The notes under the pieces were generated by a model. The model was not told the DNA's origin. It was given only the letters and a program-made list of their open reading frames with translations, and searched no databases. A DNA stretch of 64,000 nt from contig OZ241359.1 in NCBI GenBank assembly GCA_965199705.1, positions 434,001-498,000 on the forward strand, given 5' to 3'. The DNA is from Azophilus sp965199705 (GTDB taxonomy: Bacteria; Pseudomonadota; Gammaproteobacteria; Pseudomonadales; Azotimanducaceae). Positions 37,898 to 46,477 of this stretch are shown piece by piece (position 1 is the first letter of the stretch; the number at the start of each line of letters is the position of its first letter). The position numbers were made by a program, and so were the translations under genes.

Positions 37898-37913
37898 TGG
37901 TGCAATATCCGGG
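37898..37913 (-). promoter_or_regulatory. Copy 2 of recurrent motif CCGGATATTGCACCA
   Basis: On the minus strand CCCGGATATTGCACCA lies between the luciferase-like gene (stop at 37916) and the flavoprotein start at 37857. It has the same orientation relative to the downstream gene as copies at 2828 and 52213. A tiny in-frame TTG-started reading (LHQMSGH) stops before the gene. Confidence 0.4.
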
Positions 37914-37915
37914 GG

Positions 37916-38788
37916 CTATCCCTGGGCGATCGGCATGATCTTTCCGGCAACGTCCTGCAGACGATCCAGACCGCCAGGACCTGCGAAGAAGAAGGCCGGG
38001 AGCATGATCCGGTCCACTCCCAGGTCTGCCATCTGCTCTGCGCCTGCCTCCGGTTCCATCATCTGAGCGCCGAATATGGCGTGGATCTCGATACTGTCGG
38101 GATCTCGGCCTGCTGCGTCGGCTGCCTTTCTCACCCGGCCGAGCAACTGCCGAAGTCGCTCGGCGTCGCCTTCGCCCGGAAAATAGCCGTCGGCTATGCG
38201 CACTGTCCGGCGAATGGCTGCGTCTGAATCGCCACCGACGATGATCGGAATGGCGCCATTGACCGGCCTCGGGCTACAGGTGACGGGATCGAAATTCACG
38301 AACTCGCCGTGGAACTCGGCGTGCGGCCCGGCCCAGAGGGCGCGCATGGCCGCAACATACTCATCGTTTCTGGCGCCTCGACGTTGCCAATCGATGCCGA
38401 GCGCAACGAACTCCTCTTGCAGCCAGCCGATGCCAAGCCCCAATTCCACTCGGCCGCCGGTGAGTTGATCGAGTGTCGCCAGCTCCTTGGCCAACACCAG
38501 CGGATTGCGTTGTGGCACGATGAGAATGCAGGTGCCGAGCTTCAGGCTGGGTGCGGCGGCAGCCACGAAGGCAAGCCAGATCAGTGGGTCGGGAATCGGG
38601 GTGTCCGGATCAGCCGGAATCTTGCCGCCCGCAGAGTAAGGGTACCTGGAGGCGATGTCGTCAGGCAGCACGACATGTTCGCCGCCCCACACGGAGTCGA
38701 ATCCCAACGCTTCTGCCCGACGACAGATTCTCAGAGCGCTGGCGCCGTCAATCGCAACGCTGCTCGCAAAGGCAAGACCAACTTTCAT
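37916..38788 (-). CDS. Luciferase-like (LLM class) flavin-dependent oxidoreductase
   Basis: A 290-residue TIM-barrel protein of the bacterial luciferase/F420-dependent family. It starts MKVGLAFASSVAIDGASALR; FDSVWGGEHVVLPDD, LKLGTCILIVPQRNPLVLAK and the signature GGRVELGLGIGWLQEEF are typical. IPIIVGGDSDAAIRRTVRIADGYF is the C-terminal nucleotide-binding part. The pattern fits the F420-type group, but FMN cannot be excluded. It is the first gene of a minus-strand pair with the flavoprotein at 37264. Confidence 0.85.
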   Translation of the reverse strand: MKVGLAFASSVAIDGASALRICRRAEALGFDSVWGGEHVVLPDDIASRYPYSAGGKIPADPDTPIPDPLIWLAFVAAAAPSLKLGTCILIVPQRNPLVLAKELATLDQLTGGRVELGLGIGWLQEEFVALGIDWQRRGARNDEYVAAMRALWAGPHAEFHGEFVNFDPVTCSPRPVNGAIPIIVGGDSDAAIRRTVRIADGYFPGEGDAERLRQLLGRVRKAADAAGRDPDSIEIHAIFGAQMMEPEAGAEQMADLGVDRIMLPAFFFAGPGGLDRLQDVAGKIMPIAQG

Positions 38789-38823
38789 GGCTGTGTTCCG
38801 GTTGTGACGCGGCTGATGGTCAA

Positions 38824-39777
38824 TCAGAAATGGCGGCGCAGATCCATGCCCGCATAGAGGCTGGCCACTGATTCGGCGTAGCCATTAAAGGCCAGAGTGG
38901 GCCGCCGGTTCGGCCGGAAGAGGCTGCTTGGAAGCCTGCGTTCAGTCGCTTGGCTCCATCTCGGGTGATCGACCTCGGGGTTCACATTGGCGTAGAAGCC
39001 ATATTCCCGTGGCGCCAGCAGATTCCAGGTGTTCTTCGGTTGGCGCCGGGTAAAGCGAATCTTGACGATGGACTTGATGGACTTGAAGCCGTACTTCCAC
39101 GGCGCCATCAGGCGCCAGGGCGCGCCGTTCTGGTTGGGCAGCGGCTTGCCGTACACACCCGTCACCATCAGCGTCAGAGGATGGTAAGCCTCGTCCATCC
39201 GCAAGCCCTCCACATAGGGCCAGTCGATGCCGCTGAACAGGGAGCGCTGGCCGCGCATCTCGCTGGGCCGGTGCAAGGTGGTGAACTCCACGAATCGGGC
39301 CTTGTCCGTCGGCTGAAACTGCTCAAGCAGGGGTTTCATCGGGATGCCGAGCCAGGGCACGACCATCGACCAGGCCTCGACGCAGCGAAATCGGTAGATG
39401 CGCTCCTCTTCCGAAAATCCCCGGACAACATCTTCATAGGCGAATTTGCCGGTCTTGGCGGCTTCGCCCGTCACCTGCACTGTCCAGGGATCCGTGCTCA
39501 TTTCATGCGCATACTTCGCCGGGTCATCCTTGTCTGTGCCAAATTCGTAGAAATTGTTGTAGCTGGTAACGATTTCTTCCGGCGTGAGATGGTCGTCCTC
39601 GGCCAGCGCCATAGCCGCCGAGCCTGGCGCGGTTGAGCTCGCCTTGGCCCATGCCGGGGCCAGGCTGACGCCAGCGGCTGCCAATCCCAGCGTCTTGAGC
39701 AGCTGGCGCCGGTTGCGAAAGACGGATTCGGGCGTGATCTCCGAAGGTGGGATGGCAGGTGTTGGAGGATTACGCAT
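38824..39777 (-). CDS. msrP: Protein-methionine-sulfoxide reductase catalytic subunit MsrP
   Basis: A 317-residue periplasmic molybdenum enzyme that repairs oxidised methionine in envelope proteins. There is a Tat signal at 21-45 (RNRRQLLKTLGLAAAGVSLA); TSYNNFYEFGTDKDDPAKYA is the family hallmark. The molybdenum-ligand Cys132 lies in YRFRCVEAWSMVVPW, and GFKSIKSIVKI near the C-terminus. It overlaps the pssA stop by one base. Its haem partner MsrQ is not adjacent but at 44253, on the other side of pssA-ilvCHB and in the opposite direction. Confidence 0.95.
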   Translation of the reverse strand: MRNPPTPAIPPSEITPESVFRNRRQLLKTLGLAAAGVSLAPAWAKASSTAPGSAAMALAEDDHLTPEEIVTSYNNFYEFGTDKDDPAKYAHEMSTDPWTVQVTGEAAKTGKFAYEDVVRGFSEEERIYRFRCVEAWSMVVPWLGIPMKPLLEQFQPTDKARFVEFTTLHRPSEMRGQRSLFSGIDWPYVEGLRMDEAYHPLTLMVTGVYGKPLPNQNGAPWRLMAPWKYGFKSIKSIVKIRFTRRQPKNTWNLLAPREYGFYANVNPEVDHPRWSQATERRLPSSLFRPNRRPTLAFNGYAESVASLYAGMDLRRHF

Positions 39778-40670
39778 CAGTTCGGGCTCGGGTCAGGGTG
39801 ACGCAGCTTGCGCCAGACCCAGGTCAGGGGCGACGAGAGCGCATAGACGATGAACGCGATCAGCAGCACGCTGGGCGGGTCGAGCAGCAGGACCGCAAAA
39901 CAGAGCACCACCAGCACCATCGCGACAAACGGCACTCGACCCTTCAGCCCCAGCCGCTTCGGAGAGAAGTAACGAAAATTGGAGACCATCAGCAAGCCGG
40001 CCAGCACCGCGATACCGGCCACAACGCCGGCCGATGCCAGACTCGGTTGGCCCCCCATCCGCTCGTTCCATACCCAGATGACGCAGGCAATGAGAGCCGC
40101 CGCGGCGGGCGACGGCAGGCCCACGAAGTGGCTGCTGGCGCCGCTGGTATTGAAGCGCGCAAGGCGCAGTGCCGTACAGGCGATGTAGAGGAAGGTGCAC
40201 ATCCAGCCGACCTGACCGAGCTCCGAAAGACCCCAGAAGAACAGCACAAGTCCGGGCGCCACGCCGAACGCCACCAGATCCGAAAGGCTGTCGTACTGGG
40301 CGCCAAAGTTGCTCTGCGTGCGGGTGAATCTGGCCACCCGGCCATCGGCCGTATCCAGCGCTATGGCGGCAAAAATGGCCATCGCCGCAGCGCCGAAACG
40401 CCCTGTCATGCCGGCGACGGTGGCGTAGAAGCCGGCAAAGAGCGCCCCGGTGGTGATGATGTTGGGCAGCAGGACAATGCTGCGTCGCGTCGCGCCCTGG
40501 CGGGCTGAGACAGGCTGCGCTGTAGAATCGACGGCTCCCGGCTCGAATCCGCCCGCAGCGGATGCGTTTGCGCCGCCTGCCTCGGTTTGTCGTGCCGTCT
40601 CGGCCGCCTCGAACGCCCCTGCATCGGCGTGTCCCACGGATCGCAATGTCGGTGTTCCTGTCTCGTCCAT
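39777..40670 (-). CDS. pssA: CDP-diacylglycerol-serine O-phosphatidyltransferase
   Basis: A 297-residue integral membrane enzyme making phosphatidylserine, precursor of phosphatidylethanolamine. The CDP-alcohol phosphatidyltransferase motif is perfect: DGRVARFTRTQSNFGAQYDS followed by LSD. About eight membrane helices follow LLPNIITTGALFAGFYA. A ~60-residue Ala/Thr-rich N-terminal extension precedes the core; the ATG at 40670 lacks a clear ribosome-binding site, so the true start could be within it. Downstream of ilvC, as in Pseudomonas. Confidence 0.9.
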   Translation of the reverse strand: MDETGTPTLRSVGHADAGAFEAAETARQTEAGGANASAAGGFEPGAVDSTAQPVSARQGATRRSIVLLPNIITTGALFAGFYATVAGMTGRFGAAAMAIFAAIALDTADGRVARFTRTQSNFGAQYDSLSDLVAFGVAPGLVLFFWGLSELGQVGWMCTFLYIACTALRLARFNTSGASSHFVGLPSPAAAALIACVIWVWNERMGGQPSLASAGVVAGIAVLAGLLMVSNFRYFSPKRLGLKGRVPFVAMVLVVLCFAVLLLDPPSVLLIAFIVYALSSPLTWVWRKLRHPDPSPN

Positions 40671-40747
40671 GCGTATCAGTGTGCCACAGAAGCCGGTTCG
40701 GATGTCGCGCCAGGAGCCTGCGCCGCAGGAAGGGCAACCCGGACGGA

Positions 40748-41767
40748 TCAGTTCTTTTCGCGATCCACCAGGCGATGCTCTCGAATCCACGGCATCATGC
40801 CTCGCAGACGTTCGCCGACGGCTTCAATGTCGTGTGCGGCGATGAGACGGCGTCTCGCCTTGATGCCGGGCGCACCGGCCTGGTTCTCGGCCACAAACTC
40901 GCGCGCGAACTCGCCGGTCTGAATTTCGTTCAGAATACGCTTCATCTCCGCCTTGGTTTCGCCGGTAACCAGACGCGGGCCGCGCGTGAGCCCGCCGTAC
41001 TCCGCTGTGTTGGAGACGGAGTACCACATGTTGGCAATGCCGCCTTCGTAGAACAGATCGACGATCAGCTTGAGTTCGTGCAGGCATTCGAAAAAGGCCA
41101 TTTCCGGCGCATAGCCGGCTTCGACCAGCGTTTCGAAACCCGCCTGCACAAGCGCCGAGGCGCCGCCGCAGAGCACCGCCTGTTCGCCAAAGAGATCGGT
41201 TTCTGTCTCTTCGCGGAAGCTGGTGCCGATGATGCCGGCGCGTCCGGCGCCAATCGCACTGGCGTAGGACAGCGCCAGTTCCCGGGCTTGCCCGCTGGCG
41301 TCCTGGGCGATGGCGATCAGGCTGGGCACGCCGCCACCTGCCGTGTAGGTGGCGCGTACCGTGTGTCCAGGCCCCTTCGGCGCGATCATGATCACGTCCA
41401 GATCCGGCCTTGGTTCGATCAGTTGAAAGTGGATGTTGAAGCCGTGTGCAAACGCCAGCGCCGCGTCTGGCCGGAGATTGGGTTCCACCTCCTGCTCATA
41501 GATGCTCTTTTGCAGTTCATCAGGGGTCAGCATCATCACCAGATCGGCATCGGCGACCGCTGCCGCAACTTCCCGCACTTCAAAGCCGGCAGCTTGCGCC
41601 TTGGGCGCGGAAGCGGAGCCGGAACGCAGGCCGATCAGCACATGGGCAACGCCAGAGTCGCGCAGGTTGTTGGCGTGGGCATGGCCTTGCGAGCCGTAGC
41701 CGATCACCGCGACGCGGGTTTTCTGAATGATGGAAAGGTCAGTGTCCTTGTCGTAATAGACGTGCAT
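40748..41767 (-). CDS. ilvC: Ketol-acid reductoisomerase (class I)
   Basis: A 339-residue enzyme for the second common step of valine/isoleucine synthesis. MHVYYDKDTDLSIIQKTRVA, then VIGYGSQGHAHANNLRDSG is the NADPH-binding loop. VIMIAPKGPGHTVRATY, GTSFREETETDLFGEQAVL and EAGYAPEMAFFECLHELKLI carry the Mg2+-binding Asp/Glu residues. Length matches class I enzymes (~338). The ATG at 41767 is preferred to an upstream in-frame extension into ilvH. Confidence 0.97.
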   Translation of the reverse strand: MHVYYDKDTDLSIIQKTRVAVIGYGSQGHAHANNLRDSGVAHVLIGLRSGSASAPKAQAAGFEVREVAAAVADADLVMMLTPDELQKSIYEQEVEPNLRPDAALAFAHGFNIHFQLIEPRPDLDVIMIAPKGPGHTVRATYTAGGGVPSLIAIAQDASGQARELALSYASAIGAGRAGIIGTSFREETETDLFGEQAVLCGGASALVQAGFETLVEAGYAPEMAFFECLHELKLIVDLFYEGGIANMWYSVSNTAEYGGLTRGPRLVTGETKAEMKRILNEIQTGEFAREFVAENQAGAPGIKARRRLIAAHDIEAVGERLRGMMPWIREHRLVDREKN

Positions 41768-41792
41768 GGTTGATTCCAGTGAGGGTTGAGTT

Positions 41793-42287
41793 TCAGGCCC
41801 GGAGCACCTGCTCGCCACGGCTGATGCCGGTGACGCCGGAGCGCACCACTTCCATGATCGCGGGCGCGTCCAGGGCGCGGATGAATGCGTCGAGCTTCTC
41901 GCTCGCGCCAATCATCTGCACCACGTAGGTGTTGGCGGTGACATCCACGATCTGCCCGCGAAAGATATCGCTTGTGCGCTTCACCTCGGCCCGCTCCGCG
42001 CCTTGCGCCCGAATCTTGACCAGCATGATCTCGCGCTCGACATGATCCGATTCCTGCAGGTCGAGCACCTTGACCACCTCGATCAACCGATTCAGATGCT
42101 TGGTGATCTGCTCGATGGTTTGCGCCGTGCCCCCGGTGGTAATGGTGACCCGTGACAGGGTGGCGTCTTCGGTGGGCGCCACGGTAAGGGTTTCGATGTT
42201 GTAGTTGCGTTGCGCGAAGAGCCCGACCACCCGGCTCAGGGCGCCAGGCTCGTTCTCGAGCAGAACGCCGATGATGCGCCGGTTCAC
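41793..42287 (-). CDS. ilvH: Acetolactate synthase small (regulatory) subunit
   Basis: A 164-residue regulatory subunit with an N-terminal ACT domain (RRIIGVLLENEPGALSRVVG, then LFAQRNYNIETLTVAPTEDA) that binds valine, and the C-terminal IlvH domain (EIMLVKIRAQGAERAEVKR, IVDVTANTYVVQMIG). The GTG at 42287 overlaps the ilvB stop (ATGTGA) and is preceded by AGGGAGA, so synthesis of the two subunits is coupled. Length equals the E. coli IlvH. Confidence 0.95.
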   Translation of the reverse strand: MNRRIIGVLLENEPGALSRVVGLFAQRNYNIETLTVAPTEDATLSRVTITTGGTAQTIEQITKHLNRLIEVVKVLDLQESDHVEREIMLVKIRAQGAERAEVKRTSDIFRGQIVDVTANTYVVQMIGASEKLDAFIRALDAPAIMEVVRSGVTGISRGEQVLRA

Positions 42288-44053
42288 ATGTAGTCTCCCT
42301 GTTGGCTGGTGGTGATCTTGTTCAGGTGCATGTCGCGCATGGATCCACCCTTGATCGCCATAGGATAGACGTGCTCGTCCGGGTCCACCCAGGCGTCCAG
42401 AAAGACAGTTCGGTTTTTCAGCGCCGGAGAGAATGCTTCGTCCATGGCGCCGTCCAGGTCGCGGATGTCGTCCACCCGAAAGCCAACGTGGCCGAACGAC
42501 TCGGCGATGGTCTTGAAATCCGGCAGGCTGTCGGCGTAGGTGCTCTGCGAGTGACGGCCGCCGTACTGCATGTCCTGCCACTGCTTGACCATGCCGAGCG
42601 CCTGATTGTTCAGGCAGACAATCTTGACCGGCAGGCCGTATTGCAGGCAGGTGGACAATTCCTGCATGTTCATCATGAAGCTGCCTTCGCCCGTGACGCA
42701 GGCCACGTTCGCCTCTGGAAACGCAAACTGCACCCCCATCGCCGCCGGCAGCCCGAAGCCCATGGTGCCGAGGCCCCCGGAGTTGATCCAGCGACGCCCG
42801 ACCGGGAAGTGGTAGTACTGCGCCGCAAACATCTGATGCTGGCCTACGTCGCTGCTGACATAGGCCTCGCCCCGGGTGGCCCGGTAGAGGCTCTGGATGA
42901 CCTGTTGCGGCAGGATGACGCCTGAGGTCCGGGGCGTGATCGCCTGGCTCAGGCCGTGCGCCTCCCGCCAACCGGAGATCCGCGACCACCAGGCGTCGCG
43001 CGCGCCTGCATCGGGGAGATCCGGATGCGCCTCCATCTGCTCCTGGACGACGGCATCGAGATCCGGTAACACCCTGGCTGCATTACCGACGATCGGGATG
43101 TCCACCGGAATGATCTTGGCGATGGATGCGGGGTCCACGTCAATGTGAATGATCTCGGCATCCGGGCAGAACTTCTCCGGATTGTTGGTCACCCGATCAT
43201 CAAAGCGAGCGCCCACGGCCAGTATCAGGTCGGCATGGTGCATTGCCATGTTGGCTTCATAGGCGCCATGCATGCCAAGCATGCCGAGGAATTGCGGGTC
43301 TTCTCCGGGGAAGGCCCCGAGCCCCATCAGGGTGCTGGTGACCGGCGCCCCGAGCCGCCGGGCCAGGGCGCAGAGCGCCGACCCGGAATCACTCTGCACC
43401 ACGCCGCCACCGTAGTAGATCACACTGCGTCTGGCGCGCAGCAGCGCCTTGGCCGCCTTGCGAATCTGGCGGCCATGCCCCTTGCCGGCCGGCTTGTACG
43501 AGCGCAGCTTCACCTCTTTCGGATATTGATAGGGGGCCGTGAACGCAGGATCTGTTACATCCTTGGGCACATCGATCACCACAGGCCCGGGTCGTCCGGT
43601 GCTGGCGATGTGGAATGCGGTCTTGACGATGCGCGGTATTTCGGCACAGTCCCGGACGATGAAACTGTGTTTGACCACGGGCCGGGAAACGCCGCTCATG
43701 TCGGTTTCCTGGAAGGCGTCGGTTCCGATCTGCGCGCTCGGCACCTGGCCGGAAATCACGATGATGGGCGTCGAGTCCATATAGGCGGTGGCAATGCCGG
43801 TGATCGCATTGGTCGCACCCGGGCCTGAGGTGACCAGAACCACCCCCGCCTTGCCGGTGGCGCGCGCATATCCGTCGGCCATATGGGTGGCGGCCTGTTC
43901 GTGCCGAACCAGGATATGCTCAACCTTCTGTTGCTTGAAGATGGCGTCATAGATGTGCAGGGCGGCGCCGCCAGGGTAGCCGAATATGTACTCGACCCCT
44001 TCGTCCTGAAGTGCCCGCACCAGCATGTCTGCGCCGGATAGATGTTCGCTCAT
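42284..44053 (-). CDS. ilvB: Acetolactate synthase large (catalytic) subunit
   Basis: A 589-residue thiamine-diphosphate enzyme condensing pyruvate with pyruvate or 2-oxobutyrate. It starts MSEHLSGADMLVRALQDEGV; IFGYPGGAALHIYDAI, the catalytic Glu in VRHEQAATHMADGYARA, the FAD-type middle domain (GMHGAYEANMAMHHADLILA) and the ThDP/Mg motif VTGEGSFMMNMQELSTCLQ ending in NNQALGMVKQWQ are present. First of the ilvB-ilvH-ilvC-pssA-msrP run. A consensus promoter lies 100-130 bases upstream. Confidence 0.96.
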   Translation of the reverse strand: MSEHLSGADMLVRALQDEGVEYIFGYPGGAALHIYDAIFKQQKVEHILVRHEQAATHMADGYARATGKAGVVLVTSGPGATNAITGIATAYMDSTPIIVISGQVPSAQIGTDAFQETDMSGVSRPVVKHSFIVRDCAEIPRIVKTAFHIASTGRPGPVVIDVPKDVTDPAFTAPYQYPKEVKLRSYKPAGKGHGRQIRKAAKALLRARRSVIYYGGGVVQSDSGSALCALARRLGAPVTSTLMGLGAFPGEDPQFLGMLGMHGAYEANMAMHHADLILAVGARFDDRVTNNPEKFCPDAEIIHIDVDPASIAKIIPVDIPIVGNAARVLPDLDAVVQEQMEAHPDLPDAGARDAWWSRISGWREAHGLSQAITPRTSGVILPQQVIQSLYRATRGEAYVSSDVGQHQMFAAQYYHFPVGRRWINSGGLGTMGFGLPAAMGVQFAFPEANVACVTGEGSFMMNMQELSTCLQYGLPVKIVCLNNQALGMVKQWQDMQYGGRHSQSTYADSLPDFKTIAESFGHVGFRVDDIRDLDGAMDEAFSPALKNRTVFLDAWVDPDEHVYPMAIKGGSMRDMHLNKITTSQQGDYM

Positions 44054-44138
44054 GGCTGCGGCCCAAGAGTTCCGTCGTGCTGTGTCATGATGGGTTCGGG
44101 GCAGGACAGGTGTCCAGCGTCCAGCCCGTCAGCCTTCC

Positions 44139-44184
44139 CCGCCAGAAGGACGGGCATTCTTGGGCTTCTGGCGGTGGCTGTCAA
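44139..44184 (-). promoter_or_regulatory. ilv operon promoter overlapping a 10-bp hairpin
   Basis: On the minus strand TTGACA (44184-44179), 17 bases, AAGAAT (44161-44156). The spacer and following bases form a perfect inverted repeat, CCGCCAGAAG with CTTCTGGCGG (44139-44148 and 44165-44174). The transcript start falls inside the repeat, so the symmetry more likely marks an operator than an attenuator; no T-run follows. Confidence 0.6.
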
Positions 44185-44252
44185 CTTGGAGGGAAGACGA
44201 TCAAGACGGCATTCATGGTTTGGCAAGGGTCAGCCCAGGTTGCGGTCAGGCC

Positions 44253-44867
44253 ATGATGGCTATTGGCGTGCGCTTGATGAAGTGGTTGGCCGGGGTCTTG
44301 TTCAGCCTGCCGCTGGCCTGGCTGGCCTGGGCCATCTGGCGTGAAGCGCTGGCGCCCGGTTCGGCGCTCGGCGCAGACCCGGGCGAGGCGATTCTGTTGT
44401 CTCTGGGTGAATGGGGCATCCGCCTGCTGCTATTGAGTCTGAGCATATCCACGCTCCGCCGACGCTTCGGCTGGGGCCGGCTGATCCATATTCGCCGGCA
44501 GACCGGGCTGTTTGCCTTTGCCTATCTGGCCATGCACCTGCTGGCCTACCTGGGCTTCTTTGCCGAATTCAGCGGTCGGCTGCTGATTGAAGACCTGGCC
44601 GAGCGGCCTTACATCACGGTCGGGTTTGCCGCCCTGGTCATGCTTGCCGCCCTTGCTGGTACTTCCACCAACGCCTGGCAAAGGCGGTTGAAACGCCGCT
44701 GGCGCCAGCTTCATCGGCTGGTATATCCTGCCTGCGCCCTGGGCCTTCTGCACGTCTGGTGGCTGACCCGGGATGGCTATGGCGAACTGCTGATCTATGG
44801 CGTCTGGCTCGCCCTGCTCTATCTGGACAGGTTGCTGGCGGCCAGGTCACGGAACACCCCGAAATGA
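44253..44867 (+). CDS. msrQ: Haem-binding membrane subunit MsrQ of the methionine sulfoxide reductase
   Basis: A 204-residue six-helix membrane cytochrome that passes electrons from the quinone pool to MsrP. GLFAFAYLAMHLLAYLGFF and LHRLVYPACALGLLHVWWL hold the haem-ligand His residues; RRRFGWGRLIHIRRQTG precedes the core. The start is one of two adjacent ATGs (44253 or 44256) with a weak ribosome-binding site; a Met at 44274 is an alternative. It is divergent from ilvB and about 4.5 kb from msrP. Confidence 0.9.
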   Translation: MMAIGVRLMKWLAGVLFSLPLAWLAWAIWREALAPGSALGADPGEAILLSLGEWGIRLLLLSLSISTLRRRFGWGRLIHIRRQTGLFAFAYLAMHLLAYLGFFAEFSGRLLIEDLAERPYITVGFAALVMLAALAGTSTNAWQRRLKRRWRQLHRLVYPACALGLLHVWWLTRDGYGELLIYGVWLALLYLDRLLAARSRNTPK

Positions 44868-44940
44868 CAAAATGACGAAGTGAAGTAGTGACGAAGTGAT
44901 GAAAAGACGAAGTGAAGAAGTAACGAAGTGATGAATTGAG
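44865..44940. repeat. Short degenerate direct repeats (TGACGAAGTGA type)
   Basis: Immediately after msrQ the units ATGACGAAGTGA, GTGACGAAGTGATGA, AAGACGAAGTGA and GTAACGAAGTGATGA occur in a row, with shortened forms at both ends. Purine-rich on this strand, about 11-15 bases per unit. They end just before the phhB ribosome-binding site. Confidence 0.75.
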
Positions 44941-44951
44941 GAGATTGCAGC

Positions 44952-45284
44952 ATGGATAAACTGGCTGACCGGTCCTGCCAGCCTTGTCGGGCGGATTCGC
45001 CGGTCGTCTCCGAGCCGGAGCGCGCCGCGCTTCTGGCTCAGCTAACGGGCTGGTCGATCGTCTCGGTGGCGGGCATGGATCGTCTGCTGGCCGAGTATCG
45101 TTTCCCCGACTTTGCGCAGGCACTTGCCTTTGTTGACCGGGTCGGCGCTCTGGCGGAAGCGGCGGACCATCATCCACGGCTGGTGCTGGAATGGGGCCGG
45201 GTAGAGGTTCAGTGGTGGACCCACAGCATCGGCGGCCTGCATGAGAACGACTTCATCATGGCGGCCCGCTGCGGTCCGCCTTGA
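44952..45284 (+). CDS. phhB: 4a-hydroxytetrahydrobiopterin dehydratase (PCD/DCoH)
   Basis: A 110-residue enzyme that dehydrates the pterin 4a-carbinolamine made by aromatic amino acid hydroxylases. The active-site pattern is ALAEAADHHPRLVLEWGRVE, followed by VQWWTHSIGGLHENDFIMA. GAGGAG precedes the ATG. No phenylalanine hydroxylase gene is in the window, but its neighbour encodes DAHP synthase, another aromatic-metabolism gene, in convergent orientation. Confidence 0.92.
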   Translation: MDKLADRSCQPCRADSPVVSEPERAALLAQLTGWSIVSVAGMDRLLAEYRFPDFAQALAFVDRVGALAEAADHHPRLVLEWGRVEVQWWTHSIGGLHENDFIMAARCGPP

Positions 45285-45341
45285 GAGCGATGCAGCCTGT
45301 ATATCATGCCGGCTGCAAGCGCATCATCACGGCCCCTGGCG

Positions 45342-46400
45342 CTAACTCATCCGCCCCGCCTTGACGGCCCGGGCGAGTTGCTCCAGGCAGTCCGTTGAAT
45401 CCTCCCAGCCGAGACAGGCGTCGGTCACGCTCTGGCCGTAGGTCAGGTCCGCCAGCGGGCCGATCTTCTGGTTGCCCTCGACGAGATGGCTCTCGATCAT
45501 CACGCCGAAAATGCGGCGCTCTCCGTCTTGAAGCTGACGGCAAATGTCTTCGCACACGAGGGTTTGCTTGCGGTGGTCCTTCTGGCTGTTGGCATGGCTC
45601 ATGTCCACCATCACGCGCGGACAAACGCCGGCCTGCTGCAACAGGTGGCTGGCGTCGCTGACGGCGGAGCTGTCAAAGTTGGTCTTGCCGCCACCGCCAC
45701 GCAGGATGATGTGGCAATCCTCATTGCCGGCTGTCTTGAAGATGGCGGAGCGGCCCTGCTTGGTGACCGAAAGAAAGATATGCGATTTCTCTGCTGCCCG
45801 CACCGCATCCACTGCCACCTGAACCGAGCCGTCCGTGCTGTTCTTGAAACCGATGGGGCAGGAAAGGCCGGAAGCGAGTTGTCGGTGAATCTGGCTTTCG
45901 GTGGTGCGTGCGCCTATGGCGCCCCAGGCCACCAGGTCTCCCACGTATTGCGGCGAAATCGGATCCAGGTACTCGGTGCCGCTGCTGATGCCGAGTTCAA
46001 GCAGGTCCCGCAACAGGCTGCGGGCAGTTTGCAGGCCCTGGTTGATGTCGAAAGAGTTGTCCATGTGCGGGTCATTGATCAGCCCCTTCCAGCCGATGGT
46101 GGTTCGCGGCTTCTCGAAATAGACGCGCATGACGATCAGCAGGCTCTGCGCGTGTTGCTGCAGCTGCTCGTGCAGGCGTCGAGCGTACTCCAGGCCGGCC
46201 TCGGTGTCGTGAATCGAGCAGGGCCCGATCACCACCAGAAGCCTCGGGTCCCGGCCCGACATGATTTCAGTGATCGCCTTGCGATAACCGAAAACCTGCT
46301 CGGACGCCCTGGCCGACACGGGAATCTGATCGATCAGGTCGGAAGGGGCCAGCACCTCCTGCATGGCGGTGATGCGCACGTCATCGGTAAGATATTGCAT
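45342..46400 (-). CDS. aroG: 3-deoxy-7-phosphoheptulonate synthase (class I DAHP synthase)
   Basis: A 352-residue enzyme starting the shikimate pathway from phosphoenolpyruvate and erythrose 4-phosphate. LLVVIGPCSIHDTEAGLEYA, MRVYFEKPRTTIGWKGLIND, GIGARTTESQIHRQLASG-like (WGAIGARTTESQIHR) and RVMVDMSHANSQKDHRKQ are the class I alpha signatures. IESHLVEGNQK and YGQSVTDACLGWEDS end the barrel. Which aromatic amino acid inhibits it cannot be told confidently, so the symbol is generic. Confidence 0.92.
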   Translation of the reverse strand: MQYLTDDVRITAMQEVLAPSDLIDQIPVSARASEQVFGYRKAITEIMSGRDPRLLVVIGPCSIHDTEAGLEYARRLHEQLQQHAQSLLIVMRVYFEKPRTTIGWKGLINDPHMDNSFDINQGLQTARSLLRDLLELGISSGTEYLDPISPQYVGDLVAWGAIGARTTESQIHRQLASGLSCPIGFKNSTDGSVQVAVDAVRAAEKSHIFLSVTKQGRSAIFKTAGNEDCHIILRGGGGKTNFDSSAVSDASHLLQQAGVCPRVMVDMSHANSQKDHRKQTLVCEDICRQLQDGERRIFGVMIESHLVEGNQKIGPLADLTYGQSVTDACLGWEDSTDCLEQLARAVKAGRMS

Positions 46401-46477
46401 GGCAATGGGCAGCGGGTAGCGCCTTCAACAAGACTTGTGGAATGCTAGCAGATGCAGGCGGTATGAAGGCAGGGGGC

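Noticed and set aside
44054..44161. Possible 35-codon leader peptide ending on the ilvB ATG
   Set aside because: Its ATG overlaps the -10 element of the best promoter, so it would not be in the mRNA, and the peptide is not enriched in Val or Ile.
44139..44174. Hairpin before ilvB as a rho-independent terminator
   Set aside because: No T-run follows the stem on either strand.
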